A DNA stretch of 64,000 nt from an uncultured Myxococcales bacterium (GTDB taxonomy: Bacteria; Myxococcota_A; UBA9042; DTJE01): NCBI GenBank assembly GCA_903857665.1, contig CAIOFV010000076.1, positions 1-64,000 of the forward strand, in the 5' to 3' direction. Shown one piece after another: positions 10,301 through 18,546 of the stretch (its first letter is position 1; the number at the start of each line of letters is the position of its first letter). The notes under the pieces were generated by a model, which made no database searches, was not told where the DNA came from, and was given only the letters and a program-made list of their open reading frames with translations. The position numbers were made by a program, and so were the translations under genes.

Positions 10301-10982
10301 CACCGTGGAACCCATCCGCGCCGCCGCGATGGCCCTGCGAGGCAGCGGCGTCCCGCGCAACGCGCTGGTGCACTTTTCGAGCGGGCACATCCGGCTGGAG
10401 GGCACCGTCGAGGGCGTCACGGACGACGGTCGGGTCGAACCCCAGGTTTCGAAGATCGGGCCCAGGCACGAACTGCAGACGTGGATTCGACACTTGGCGG
10501 CGTCGCTGGCCGATCCGGACTTCGCGGGTCCCAGCCACCGCGTCGGGCGCGACCCGAAGACGGGGTCCCAGGTCGTGACGTTCCGCCCGCTGGCGGCAGA
10601 CCCGGCTGGACGGCGGGCCCTGGCTGCCGGCCACCTCGCCTGCCTGCTGGGCCTGTACCATCGCGGGCTCCAGGCGCCCCTGCTGCTGCTGCCGACGGCG
10701 TCCCGGGCGTATGCCGCCCGGATCGTTCGCGAGGGCGATTCCCCGGAGGCTCGCGATACCGCGCGCAAGGACGCGGACCGGCAGTACCGCGTGTCGCCCC
10801 CCTTCAAGCCCTTCGGCGACCAGGCCGATCCGTACATCCGGCGGGTCCTCGGGGACCGGACGCCCCTGGCGCCGGACCTGTCCGTCCCGGGCATCCCGAC
10901 CGCTCCCGGGCTCGCTTTCCACGACGTCGCGATGGCGGTCTGGGGACCCGCGCTGCGGGCCGCGGGCAGGGAGGAAGCCTGA
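7359..10982 (+). CDS. recC: RecBCD exonuclease V, gamma subunit
   Basis: This 1207-residue RecC homologue recognises recombination hotspots and splits DNA strands in the RecBCD complex. The start is GTG 7359; the preceding ATG at 7355 is out of frame. The N-terminus (KVHRSNRAESLAMAL) and the VVPSSGMERWLSMRIAQQS segment match the family. The HALQPFSPRNF region leads into the inactive nuclease-like C-terminal domain. Residues about 763-815, just before that region, are an Asp/Ser/Pro/Gly-rich insert encoded by two tandem copies of a hairpin repeat (9645-9804). They should form a flexible loop. The stop TGA at 10980-10982 overlaps the recB ATG by one base, so the two are translationally coupled. 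Gene order C-B-D without ptr differs from E. coli. Confidence 0.93.
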   Translation: MLKVHRSNRAESLAMALAGVLARGADTADVLSEEVVVVPSSGMERWLSMRIAQQSRICANVRFPFPASVVQDAMVAALGQGPRDGHRDAWAGRRIAWRIVAALRERVDTDPRFAPLQAYLGPGRGTDAPIDTRTWGLARRIADVFDGYLTYRQGLVLGWQAGPVAAEDIDDWQPELWRAVCATTPFPHQAQEADRFFEALDTPSPALGDLPARLCLFGISTLPPFYLQALQALARHREVHLFTVDPCRYWWGDVQTPSEKARRRCKGRGTSDADLHLDDGNPLLASLGLLGRDFQNVLNGDAGPGYDDVEDAPFLDPLVDGESPRPTLLNVVQSDLLNLRNRRPGASDPDAQPCRLDPDDSSISVHSCHGPMRQVEVLHDLLLGMFDEDPTLQPRDVVVMTPDIEAYSPLIEAVFADGRRPGGQAADGTLGPGFPTLPFHVADRGMRHENPVAEAVSRLLEMPDKRFAASEVLDLLTLEPIRQRFGVGVDDLPAIRDWIGNSGIRWGIDEDDRLRHDQPCTRQNTWRFGLDRLLLGLAMPGEDRRYADVLPLDAVEGGAAAGLGRFAEFCETLFEVVRGLSHPRPLAGWADAVAALLQAMVRAGPRDAWRVRQVIDVTTGIATEAEGAFQGDVGLDAFRLILQEGFAAPRTATGFLGGAVTFCAMVPLRAIPFRVVCLLGMDDEAFPRQRDRLGFDRISVGHQPGDRDPRDDDRYLFLEALLSARDRLAVLYTGRSVRDNTALPPAVPLAELLDVLDASFYVDVPESASPAVKVSSGNPLPAPARSGGGDVPESASSLAGVSFGNPSPPPARSGGTDGRRPARTIVVRDHALQPFSPRNFAAGHAIGFDRRYLEGAVRLVGPREDPPPLFEGPLDDPVIAGADGTTEDLVVTLDALVRFVGNPIEHLLRERLGLHLGEVADEVKDREPIELGSLESWAIGDAVLSLRLAGADAGQAFAVAMGRGVLPPGAPGRALFSGVLDTVEPIRAAAMALRGSGVPRNALVHFSSGHIRLEGTVEGVTDDGRVEPQVSKIGPRHELQTWIRHLAASLADPDFAGPSHRVGRDPKTGSQVVTFRPLAADPAGRRALAAGHLACLLGLYHRGLQAPLLLLPTASRAYAARIVREGDSPEARDTARKDADRQYRVSPPFKPFGDQADPYIRRVLGDRTPLAPDLSVPGIPTAPGLAFHDVAMAVWGPALRAAGREEA
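9645..9724 (+). repeat. Hairpin repeat copy A, inside recC
   Basis: This is the first of two adjacent copies of a dispersed ~75-base element. It begins gatgtccccgagtcggcttcg and carries a perfect 7-bp hairpin (9677-9683 with 9687-9693, loop AGC). It then has a cctgcgcctgcgcgctcggg tail. It is read in frame as part of RecC and codes for Pro/Ser/Gly/Ala-rich sequence. The first 21 bases are identical to copy B. Confidence 0.85.
9726..9804 (+). repeat. Hairpin repeat copy B, inside recC
   Basis: This is the second tandem copy. It has the same opening 21 bases as copy A, a 6-bp hairpin with one mismatch (9759-9764 with 9768-9773, loop TTC), and the acctgcgcgctcgggcggga tail. Its inverted form matches 36089-36160 closely over gggtttccg...ggaaactcccg...aagacg, and its second half matches 40780-40824. 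All four copies keep the stem and the tail while the loop bases vary. Confidence 0.85.
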
Positions 10983-13900
10983 TGGGACCGACCGCCGTCC
11001 GCCCGTTCTCCCCGACCCAACCGCTGGCCGCTGGGACGACCCTGATCGAGGCCAGCGCCGGCACCGGCAAGACGTGGAACATCGCGAACCTGTTCGTGCG
11101 GCTGCTGGCCGAAGCACCGACGCCGCGGATGGCGGTGGATCGCATCCTGGTCGTCACCTTCACGGAAGCCGCGACGTCCGAATTGCGCGACCGCATCCGT
11201 ACGCGCCTCCGGGCCGCCCTGACGGCGATGGAGGCGGCCCTGCCCGACGGCGGCCCGCTGCCCGACGACCCGGTCTTCGCGCACCTGGTCGATCAGGGGC
11301 GGGTGGACGGGACCCTGGCGGAGCGCGCCGGTCGCCTTCGAACCGCCCTGGAATGCTTCGACCAGTCGTCCATCTCGACGATCCACGGCTTCTGCCAGCG
11401 GATGCTGAGGCTGAACGCCTTCGAAAGCCGGGTCGAGTTCGACCAGGAACTGGTGACCGACCTGCGGCCCTACCTGGAGGAAGTGGTCCAGGATTTCTGG
11501 GTGACTGAAACGCACGACCGGTGGGAGGTGCTGGTCCGGCACCTGCAGGCGTCGCACGTCCTGGCGGGGCTGCGGACCCTGGCGAGCCGAGTCTGCGAGG
11601 ATGACGAACTGCCGGTCGTGCCCCCGATCCCGGACGACGAGGCCGAGCCGGATGCGGGGAAGACCGGCTGGGACCTGGCGGTGCGCCGCTTCCGGCCGGA
11701 CTGGGAATCCGGGCGGGCCCTGGCCATGCAAGCGCTGCTCCAGGCCATCGTCGAGGGGCGCATGAAGCCTTCGGCCTGGACCGCCGACGACGTGGCGGAG
11801 GCCGCCGACTCGATGGACCGGTGGCTGGCCGCCGGCGCGGACCCGGGCGCCGCGATGGCGTGGCCCCTCGATCGCCTGCGCGCGTCCGCCGTGGCAAAGG
11901 CGGCCTCGGTCAGAAAGGGCGTTTCGCGACCGCCGCTCCATCCCCTGTTCGAGCGCTGCGAGGAACTGGCCGAGGCCCGCGACGGCCTGTCGATGCACCT
12001 GGCCGCATGGGCCGAGTGGCTGCGACGACGCTTCGTCGGGTACGCCCGCGGGCAACTGGCACGCCGGAAGGCCGAACTGCGCGTCCAGTCGTTCCAGGAC
12101 CTGCTGCGCGTGCTGCGCGACCGCCTCCTGGGGTATGACGGTATCCGGTTGCGCGACGCCATTCGCAGCCGGTACGATGCCGCCCTGATCGACGAGTTCC
12201 AGGATACGGACCCGGTGCAGTGGGACATCTTCCGGGTCGTGTTCGGTCATCCGGAAGGCCGCCTGTACCTGATCGGGGACCCCAAGCAGGCCATCTACGC
12301 GTTCCGGCACGCCGACGTGTTCGCCTACCTGCGGGCCAAGGCGGCGGCGCCGTCGGTCTACACTCTGACCGAAAACCACCGCTCCGATCGGCCGGTCCTG
12401 GAGGTGCTGAACCGCCTGTTCGCGCGGCTGGACCCGCTGCCGTTCGCCTTCGCGCCGATCCCGTTCGATCGGGTCACGTCGCCGAACGACGCGGTGCGGC
12501 TGCGCATGCCGCAAGGAATCCCTCCTCCGCTGCGGATCCGCTTCGTTCCGGGGCGACCCGACGATTCCCCCTGGAGCAAGGAGGAAGCCGACCAGCGCAT
12601 CCCGCGACTGGTCGCCCGGGACATCCTCGAGTTCCTGGCTTCCGGTGCCCAGGTGTTCGACGAGCGTCGGGACGGCGAGGACAAGTGGAGGGCCGTGGAG
12701 CCCCGGGACCTGGCGGTGCTGGTCCGCAAGAACCGGCAGGCGCGTGCCATCCAGCAGGCCCTGCGCGAAGCCGGCATCCCGGGCGTGGTCCACGGCGCGG
12801 ACAGCGTGCTGCAGACGGAGGAGGCCGAGGAGATCGCCTTCGTGCTGCAGGCCATCCTGGCGCCGGCACGCAGGACGCAGGTCCGGACGGCCATCTCCAC
12901 GCGGTTGATGGGCGGGTCGGCGAACGGGATCGCGTCGCTGGAAACCGACGAGGCCTCGCTGGACGAATGGCTGGAACTGTTCCACGACCTGGCGAGGGCC
13001 TGGGAGGAACACGGCTTCGCGAGGATGTTCCGCGAACTGCTGGACCGCAAGGGGGCGATGGCGCGGGTGCTGGCGTGGCCGGACGGGGAACGCCGGATGA
13101 CCAACTTCCTGCACGTGGCCGAACTGCTGCATCGGGCCGAGGCCGAAGAGGACCACCGGCCGGCCAGCCTGCTGGGATGGCTGGGGCGGCAGATCGCCAG
13201 CCCCGGCGGCGATGCCGACGCCGCGGAACTGCGCCTGGAAACCGACGCGGACGCCGTGGACATCGTCACGATGCACCGGTGCAAGGGCCTCGAGTACCGC
13301 GTCGTGTGGTGCCCCTACCTGTGGGACAACCTGGCCGTCGGCGGGGCGGATGCCCAGCTCGTGAGGTTCCACGACCCGGACGACGACGATCGGATCAAGC
13401 TGGACATCGGCCCCGACAGCGACGACAAGGCGCGCCACCTGGAGCAGGCGGTGTTCGAGGCCCGGGCCGAGAACCTGCGGATGATGTACGTGGCGCTGAC
13501 CCGGGCGAGGCACCAGTGCACGATCTTCACCGGCCACATCAGCGGCGTCGGGGCCTCGCCCGTGGGCTGGCTGCTGCACCGCGTCGCGGCGACGGACGCG
13601 CGCCAGATGTTCGCGGCAACGTCCGATCACGTCGATGGCCTGGGTACCGACGCGCTTCTGGCAGAGGTCCGGGGCGTGGAAGGGCCGGGCGTCGAGGTCG
13701 GGCTGGCGACCGCCCCCGGGCGGTCTGGGTTGCTGGCGTTGCCCTCCTCGACCGTGCCGGACCTCGAAGCCCGTTCGTGGTCCCGCTCGACCGCGCTGGA
13801 CGTCCTGTGGCGCCGGGTCAGCTACAGTTCGCTGATCAAGGGCGACCGGGCACCCGTGGACGGGCCCCGGGCCGAGGGCCAGGACCGCGAGGACGCGTCC

Positions 13901-14758
13901 GATGCCACGGGGATGCCAGGCGCCGCGGGATCGCCGCGTTCCCGGGACGTCGAGGAAGACATCAGCGAGTCCCGCGACAGCCGCCCCCTGCTGTTCGGCG
14001 ACCTGGAACGAGGCGCGAACACCGGCGATTGCCTCCACGCCATCCTCGAGGAACTGGACTTCCAGGGAACACGGCAGGAATGGGCGCCGCTGGTCCGGAA
14101 GCACCTCGACCGCTTCGGCCTGGATCCGCTGCAGGTGGAACCGGTGTGCGCCTCCCTGGAGGAGGTCGTGGGTTCGCCGCTCGACGGGCCCGGGGGGCGC
14201 ATCCGCCTGCGCGACGTAGCCATGCGCGACCGGCGATCCGAAATGAAGTTCGACCTCCCGGTGGCGGACGGCCCGGCGGGTTCGGGAGGGTCCAACGCCG
14301 TGGATCGACAGATGCTGGCACGCGCCTTCCGGGACTTCCCGGGCGGGCACCTCCCCTCCGGGTACGCCGCCCGGATCGCGGCGCTGCCGTTCACCGCATT
14401 CCGGGGCTTCCTGACAGGGTTCATCGACCTGGTGTTCCGCGTCGGGACCCGGTGGTACGTGGTCGATTACAAGTCGAACCACCTGGGCGACACGCGGGGT
14501 GACTACCACGCCGGTGCGATGGCCGAGGAGATGTTCGAGGCCAACTACCTGCTGCAGTACCACGTGTACTCCGTGGCCCTGCACCGGTTCCTGGGCTGGC
14601 GCCTGCAGGATTACCGGTACGAGGACCACTTCGGCGGCGTGTTCTACCTGTTCCTGCGGGGCATGCCCGGGGACGGCGCGGCCGGCGACATCGGCGTGTT
14701 CCGGGACCTTCCGCCCCGGGCGCGGATCGAGTCCCTGTCGAGGCTGCTGGGCGGATGA
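10982..14758 (+). CDS. recB: RecBCD exonuclease V, beta subunit (helicase-nuclease)
   Basis: This 1258-residue UvrD/RecB-family 3'-5' helicase has a C-terminal nuclease. The Walker A motif ASAGTGKT is at residues 24-31 and motif II DEFQDTDPVQWD starts near residue 404. Later motifs include LIGDPKQAIYAFR, TENHRSDRPVL, IVTMHRCKGLEYRVVW and MMYVALTRARHQ. The nuclease site is visible as FIDLVF (Asp1149) and VVDYKSN (Asp1162, Lys1164), with metal-binding and catalytic residues in the order expected for RecB. It starts at the ATG overlapping the recC stop, and its own stop overlaps the recD ATG. With RecC and RecD it processes double-strand breaks and degrades foreign linear DNA. Confidence 0.96.
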   Translation: MGPTAVRPFSPTQPLAAGTTLIEASAGTGKTWNIANLFVRLLAEAPTPRMAVDRILVVTFTEAATSELRDRIRTRLRAALTAMEAALPDGGPLPDDPVFAHLVDQGRVDGTLAERAGRLRTALECFDQSSISTIHGFCQRMLRLNAFESRVEFDQELVTDLRPYLEEVVQDFWVTETHDRWEVLVRHLQASHVLAGLRTLASRVCEDDELPVVPPIPDDEAEPDAGKTGWDLAVRRFRPDWESGRALAMQALLQAIVEGRMKPSAWTADDVAEAADSMDRWLAAGADPGAAMAWPLDRLRASAVAKAASVRKGVSRPPLHPLFERCEELAEARDGLSMHLAAWAEWLRRRFVGYARGQLARRKAELRVQSFQDLLRVLRDRLLGYDGIRLRDAIRSRYDAALIDEFQDTDPVQWDIFRVVFGHPEGRLYLIGDPKQAIYAFRHADVFAYLRAKAAAPSVYTLTENHRSDRPVLEVLNRLFARLDPLPFAFAPIPFDRVTSPNDAVRLRMPQGIPPPLRIRFVPGRPDDSPWSKEEADQRIPRLVARDILEFLASGAQVFDERRDGEDKWRAVEPRDLAVLVRKNRQARAIQQALREAGIPGVVHGADSVLQTEEAEEIAFVLQAILAPARRTQVRTAISTRLMGGSANGIASLETDEASLDEWLELFHDLARAWEEHGFARMFRELLDRKGAMARVLAWPDGERRMTNFLHVAELLHRAEAEEDHRPASLLGWLGRQIASPGGDADAAELRLETDADAVDIVTMHRCKGLEYRVVWCPYLWDNLAVGGADAQLVRFHDPDDDDRIKLDIGPDSDDKARHLEQAVFEARAENLRMMYVALTRARHQCTIFTGHISGVGASPVGWLLHRVAATDARQMFAATSDHVDGLGTDALLAEVRGVEGPGVEVGLATAPGRSGLLALPSSTVPDLEARSWSRSTALDVLWRRVSYSSLIKGDRAPVDGPRAEGQDREDASDATGMPGAAGSPRSRDVEEDISESRDSRPLLFGDLERGANTGDCLHAILEELDFQGTRQEWAPLVRKHLDRFGLDPLQVEPVCASLEEVVGSPLDGPGGRIRLRDVAMRDRRSEMKFDLPVADGPAGSGGSNAVDRQMLARAFRDFPGGHLPSGYAARIAALPFTAFRGFLTGFIDLVFRVGTRWYVVDYKSNHLGDTRGDYHAGAMAEEMFEANYLLQYHVYSVALHRFLGWRLQDYRYEDHFGGVFYLFLRGMPGDGAAGDIGVFRDLPPRARIESLSRLLGG

Positions 14759-16779
14759 CGCCGGAGGTCGGGATGGGTACCGAGGCTCTCGCATTCGTCC
14801 TGGCGTTCCGGGAGGCCGGCCGGATCGGTCCGCTGGAGGTGCAGTTCGCCCGCACCCTGGCGAGGCTGGGACGGGAGGAGGACCCCCTGGTGCTGCTGGG
14901 CGCAGCGCTGGCCTGCCTGGCACCGCTGCGAGGGCACGTCTGCCTGGAGGTCGGCCGGGCCCGGGACCTGGTGCGCCAGGAGGCCGACGACGACGCGGCC
15001 GACGATGCGGTGCCCGGCGCGGCATGGCCGCATCCCGCGGCCTGGATGGGCGCGCTGTCGCGTTGCGCGGCGCGCCCAGGCGCGATCGTCCGGCCTGCCG
15101 GCCCCGGGAATTCCCCGCTGGTGCTCGAAGGCGACCGGCTGTACCTGGATCGCTACTGGGACTATGAACAACGCCTGTCGATGGAAATCCGGACCCGGGC
15201 CGGCACCGTGCCCGCCGGGATCCCGTCGCCCGACCTGGATGGACTGATTGACGGCCTGTTCCCCGCCGAACGGCCCGGCGCCGACGGCCTGCGGCAGGCC
15301 GCCGCCACCACCGCCACCCACGGGTTCTCCATCGTCGCGGGCGGCCCCGGCACGGGCAAGACCACCACGGTCACCCGGATCCTTGCCTTGCTGCTGGACC
15401 TGTCCCGCCGGGCCGCCGGGGCCGGCCCCTGGACGCCGCCGCGCATCGCACTGATGGCGCCCACCGGCAAGGCCGCGGCCCGCATGAAGGAATCGATCCG
15501 CTGCGAGGTCGCCGACCTCGCGACGCAGCCGGGAACCGGCATCGACCCGTCGGTGCTGGCGCACATCCCCGTGGAAGCATCGACCATCCACCGCTGCCTC
15601 GGGACCACGCCCGGACAGCGCACGCGATTCAGGTTCGGCGCGGACAACCTGCTTCCCGTGGACGTGGCGGTGGTCGATGAGGCGTCGATGATCGACTTCG
15701 CGCTGATGACGCGGCTGGTCGAGGCGATCCCGCGGCGGGCGCGACTGATCCTGCTGGGGGACCGGGACCAGTTGGCCTCCGTGGAAGCCGGTGCTGTTCT
15801 GGGCGACCTGTGCGGCGACCCGGATCGGCAGGTACCTGCCGAATCCGCAGCCCAGGCGGGCGCGCCGGTCCCGGCCATCGCGGGCGCCGTCGCGTTCCTG
15901 ACCCACCCGTTCCGCTTCGGCGCCGACACGGGGATCGGCGCGCTGTCCCGCGCGATACGCGCCCGGGACGTCGCGAAGGCCCTGGCCTATTTGCGGCGCC
16001 AGGCGCGCGAGCCGGGCGCGCCCGTCGATGCCGGCCCCTACACCGACCTCGCGTTCGAGGAACCGGGACCCGACGCCGGCCCGATCGGTCGCGCCGGGGC
16101 ACGCCGGGACGGGCAGGCGATGGGCCCGGGCCTGTTCGACCGGGTCCGGGGGCGCGTGATCGAACGCTTCCGGCCGTTCCTGGACGCGGCCCGGCAAGGC
16201 GACGCGGCCGGTGCGCTGGAGGGCCAGCGGGACTTCTGCATCCTGACGCCCCATCGCAAGGGCCGCCTGGGCGTCGAGGGCCTCAACGCGCGCGTCGAGT
16301 CCTGGCTTGCGGAAGGGGACGTGGCGCTGATCGACCCGCGGGACGAGTGGTACGTCGGCCGGCCGATCCTGGTCACCGAAAACGACCCGGGCCTGGAACT
16401 GTTCAACGGCGACATGGGCGTGATCGTCCGGATCGACGGCCAGTTGCGGGCCGCGTTCCCGGGATCGGCCGAAGGCGACGTCCGCCTGCTGCATCCGGGC
16501 CGCCTGCCGCCCCACGAAACCGTGTTCGCGATGACCGTCCACAAGAGCCAGGGTTCGCAGTTCGCCCACGTGCTGGTCGTGCTGCCCGAACGACCCAGCC
16601 CCATCCTGACCCGTGAACTGCTGTACACCGCCGTCACCCGGGCACGCACGGACGTCACCGTACTGGGCAGTCCGGCCGTCATCGAACGTGCCATCCGCGA
16701 ATCGGTGCTGCGGTTTTCGGGGCTGCGGCAGAAGGTGTGGGAGCCGGCCGACCCGTCCCGGATTCGGCGTTCCCCGTGA
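14755..16779 (+). CDS. recD: RecBCD exonuclease V, alpha subunit (helicase)
   Basis: This 674-residue SF1B 5'-3' helicase has Walker A GGPGTGKTTTVTRIL (Lys202) and motif II VAVVDEASMIDFALM. Motif III is LILLGDRDQLASVEAGAVLGDL, seen near 15750-15810. The C-terminal 2A-domain motifs are MTVHKSQGSQFAHV and LLYTAVTRARTDV. The N-terminal domain (first ~180 residues) is divergent, as usual for RecD, where it contacts RecB and RecC. The ATG at 14755 overlaps the recB stop (ATGA). Length is slightly above E. coli RecD (about 608). It ends 40 bases from the converging GGDEF gene, with no obvious intrinsic terminator between. Confidence 0.95.
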   Translation: MTPEVGMGTEALAFVLAFREAGRIGPLEVQFARTLARLGREEDPLVLLGAALACLAPLRGHVCLEVGRARDLVRQEADDDAADDAVPGAAWPHPAAWMGALSRCAARPGAIVRPAGPGNSPLVLEGDRLYLDRYWDYEQRLSMEIRTRAGTVPAGIPSPDLDGLIDGLFPAERPGADGLRQAAATTATHGFSIVAGGPGTGKTTTVTRILALLLDLSRRAAGAGPWTPPRIALMAPTGKAAARMKESIRCEVADLATQPGTGIDPSVLAHIPVEASTIHRCLGTTPGQRTRFRFGADNLLPVDVAVVDEASMIDFALMTRLVEAIPRRARLILLGDRDQLASVEAGAVLGDLCGDPDRQVPAESAAQAGAPVPAIAGAVAFLTHPFRFGADTGIGALSRAIRARDVAKALAYLRRQAREPGAPVDAGPYTDLAFEEPGPDAGPIGRAGARRDGQAMGPGLFDRVRGRVIERFRPFLDAARQGDAAGALEGQRDFCILTPHRKGRLGVEGLNARVESWLAEGDVALIDPRDEWYVGRPILVTENDPGLELFNGDMGVIVRIDGQLRAAFPGSAEGDVRLLHPGRLPPHETVFAMTVHKSQGSQFAHVLVVLPERPSPILTRELLYTAVTRARTDVTVLGSPAVIERAIRESVLRFSGLRQKVWEPADPSRIRRSP

Positions 16780-16819
16780 CGAAGGCCCGCACGCCTCCCT
16801 GGGTGGTGCGCCCGGGACC

Positions 16820-18394
16820 TCAGGAACCGGCGGCCCGGGGTACAAGCCCCAGGTCGCTGATCATTTCGACCTGGTTCCGCCCGTGCTCCTTGGCGCGGTA
16901 GAGTCCCAGGTCGGCGACCTCCAGCAGCGCAGCCAGCGACGACGGATCCCCCGGGTCTCCAGCCGCGATGCCGATACTGACCGTGACCTGGACGACCCGG
17001 CCGTCCGGTGCGGTCACACGCTGCGCCGCGATCCGCTGCCGCAGCCGTTCGGCGGCGACCCGGGCGCCCACGGACCCGGTTTCTGGCAGCAGCACCGCGA
17101 ATTCCTCACCGCCAATCCGGCCCAGGGCGTCGCTGCCGCGAAGCACGTCCTCGCACGACGTCGCGACGGCCTTGAGCACGCGGTCGCCCACTTCGTGCCC
17201 GAAGGTGTCATTGACCCTCTTGAAGTGGTCCAGATCCATCATCAGCACGGCCAGCGCGTGCCCGTGGCGACGGGACCGGCTGATTTCGATTTCCAGGACC
17301 TCCTGGAAACGGCGACGGCTGAGGGTTCCCGTCAACAGGTCGGTGTAGGCCTGGGTGCGCAGCTCGCCCATCGCCGAGGCCATCGACGTCACATCGACCA
17401 GCGTCAGGATTCGGACGGCATGGCTGCCACCCGGCGCATCGACGGAGGAGACATTCCCCCGGAAGACGCGGCTCCCCGCTGCGCCAGGAACCTCGATATC
17501 GACTTCGCCGTCCTCGGGAGCCGTCATGCGTTCGGCCAGCACGCGCGGCAGCCCGGTTTCGCCTACCGGAAGGCCCAGGATCCTCCCGCTCAGCGCCGGG
17601 AACACCCCGCGGGCGGCCGGGTTGTAGTCCAGCACCCGGCCCAGGTAGTCCACGACCAGCACCGCATCCCGCATGCCCTCGAAGACGCGATCACGGGCCA
17701 CCGGCACCAGGTCCAGCATTCCCAGGCGGAACATCGCCCAGGCGAAGACCGGCGTCGATGCCGCGATCGAAAGGGCCGTCATGTCCAGGCCCCAGGGCAG
17801 CGAGCCCTCAAGGTACAGCAGCAGGCCGGCCCAGGGGATGATCGAACCCAGCGCCAGCACGGCGTACCGAGCGCGCCAGGGCGAGGGCACCCGGCGCAGG
17901 GCCGCGACCAGCCGGACCGTGGCGAAGAGCAGCACCATGTTGGCATACAGGATGAGGAACCAGAAGGCTGGGCCCTTGTCGAAATCCAGGACCGGGAAAG
18001 GCGTGTCTGGACGCAGGCGCGGCTCGACGTGAACCAGCCCGTGCAGCGGATCCGTCAGGGCCACCACCAGGCTGATGGTGGACAGTCCCATCAGCAGCAG
18101 GATTCCCTTCCGGGGAACCCGTCCGCCGACGACCTGGACGGAATAGATCGCCCAGAGGGCCGGCAGAAAGACGATCCCGAAATACTGCATGCGGTTCCAG
18201 AACAGGATGCGGTGCAGGTCCGACGACGCCAGTTCCAGGCCATAGCCGACCAGGTACACCGCAGCCGCCAGGGTCAGGCCCACGAACGCACGTGCCCCGG
18301 ACGTGTCGCGTCGCCGCAGGGCCATCGCAGCCAGGAGCAGTTGCACCGCTGCCGCGGCGAACAGCACCAGGGCATACGGCAGGAAGGCGGGCAT
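16820..18394 (-). CDS. Membrane diguanylate cyclase (7TM sensor, PAS-like, GGDEF)
   Basis: This 524-residue protein probably makes cyclic di-GMP. The N-terminal ~220 residues hold about seven hydrophobic segments resembling the 7TM region of some histidine kinases. A PAS-like stretch follows (VARDRVFEGMRDAVLVVDYL). The C-terminal GGDEF domain has LTGTLSRRRF near its start and the active-site GGEEF at residues 428-432, with MMDLDHFKRVNDTFGHEVGD upstream. The catalytic loop is intact. The ATG at 18394 has GAGG about 7 bases upstream. An in-frame TTG at 18409 is the alternative start. It is separated from the acylase gene by about 150 bases and is likely transcribed with it or from its own promoter. 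An HD-GYP-type protein at 23242-24462 could supply the opposing phosphodiesterase. Confidence 0.92.
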   Translation of the reverse strand: MPAFLPYALVLFAAAAVQLLLAAMALRRRDTSGARAFVGLTLAAAVYLVGYGLELASSDLHRILFWNRMQYFGIVFLPALWAIYSVQVVGGRVPRKGILLLMGLSTISLVVALTDPLHGLVHVEPRLRPDTPFPVLDFDKGPAFWFLILYANMVLLFATVRLVAALRRVPSPWRARYAVLALGSIIPWAGLLLYLEGSLPWGLDMTALSIAASTPVFAWAMFRLGMLDLVPVARDRVFEGMRDAVLVVDYLGRVLDYNPAARGVFPALSGRILGLPVGETGLPRVLAERMTAPEDGEVDIEVPGAAGSRVFRGNVSSVDAPGGSHAVRILTLVDVTSMASAMGELRTQAYTDLLTGTLSRRRFQEVLEIEISRSRRHGHALAVLMMDLDHFKRVNDTFGHEVGDRVLKAVATSCEDVLRGSDALGRIGGEEFAVLLPETGSVGARVAAERLRQRIAAQRVTAPDGRVVQVTVSIGIAAGDPGDPSSLAALLEVADLGLYRAKEHGRNQVEMISDLGLVPRAAGS

Positions 18395-18546
18395 GAGAAC
18401 CTCAAACAAACGGGACTTTCATCTGCGATTCCGTTCCCTTGGCCGAGTATGGCCGCGGCCACTCCAGGGGTCAAGCGCGTGCATGGAAACGATACGCCTG
18501 CCGGGGAGGGCGGGGGAAGCAACCGGGACGACGAACTGCGCCCACC

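Noticed and set aside
10100..15025. A 1641-codon minus-strand open frame opposite recC/recB.
   Set aside because: Same GC-driven antisense artefact; the plus strand encodes complete RecB motifs.
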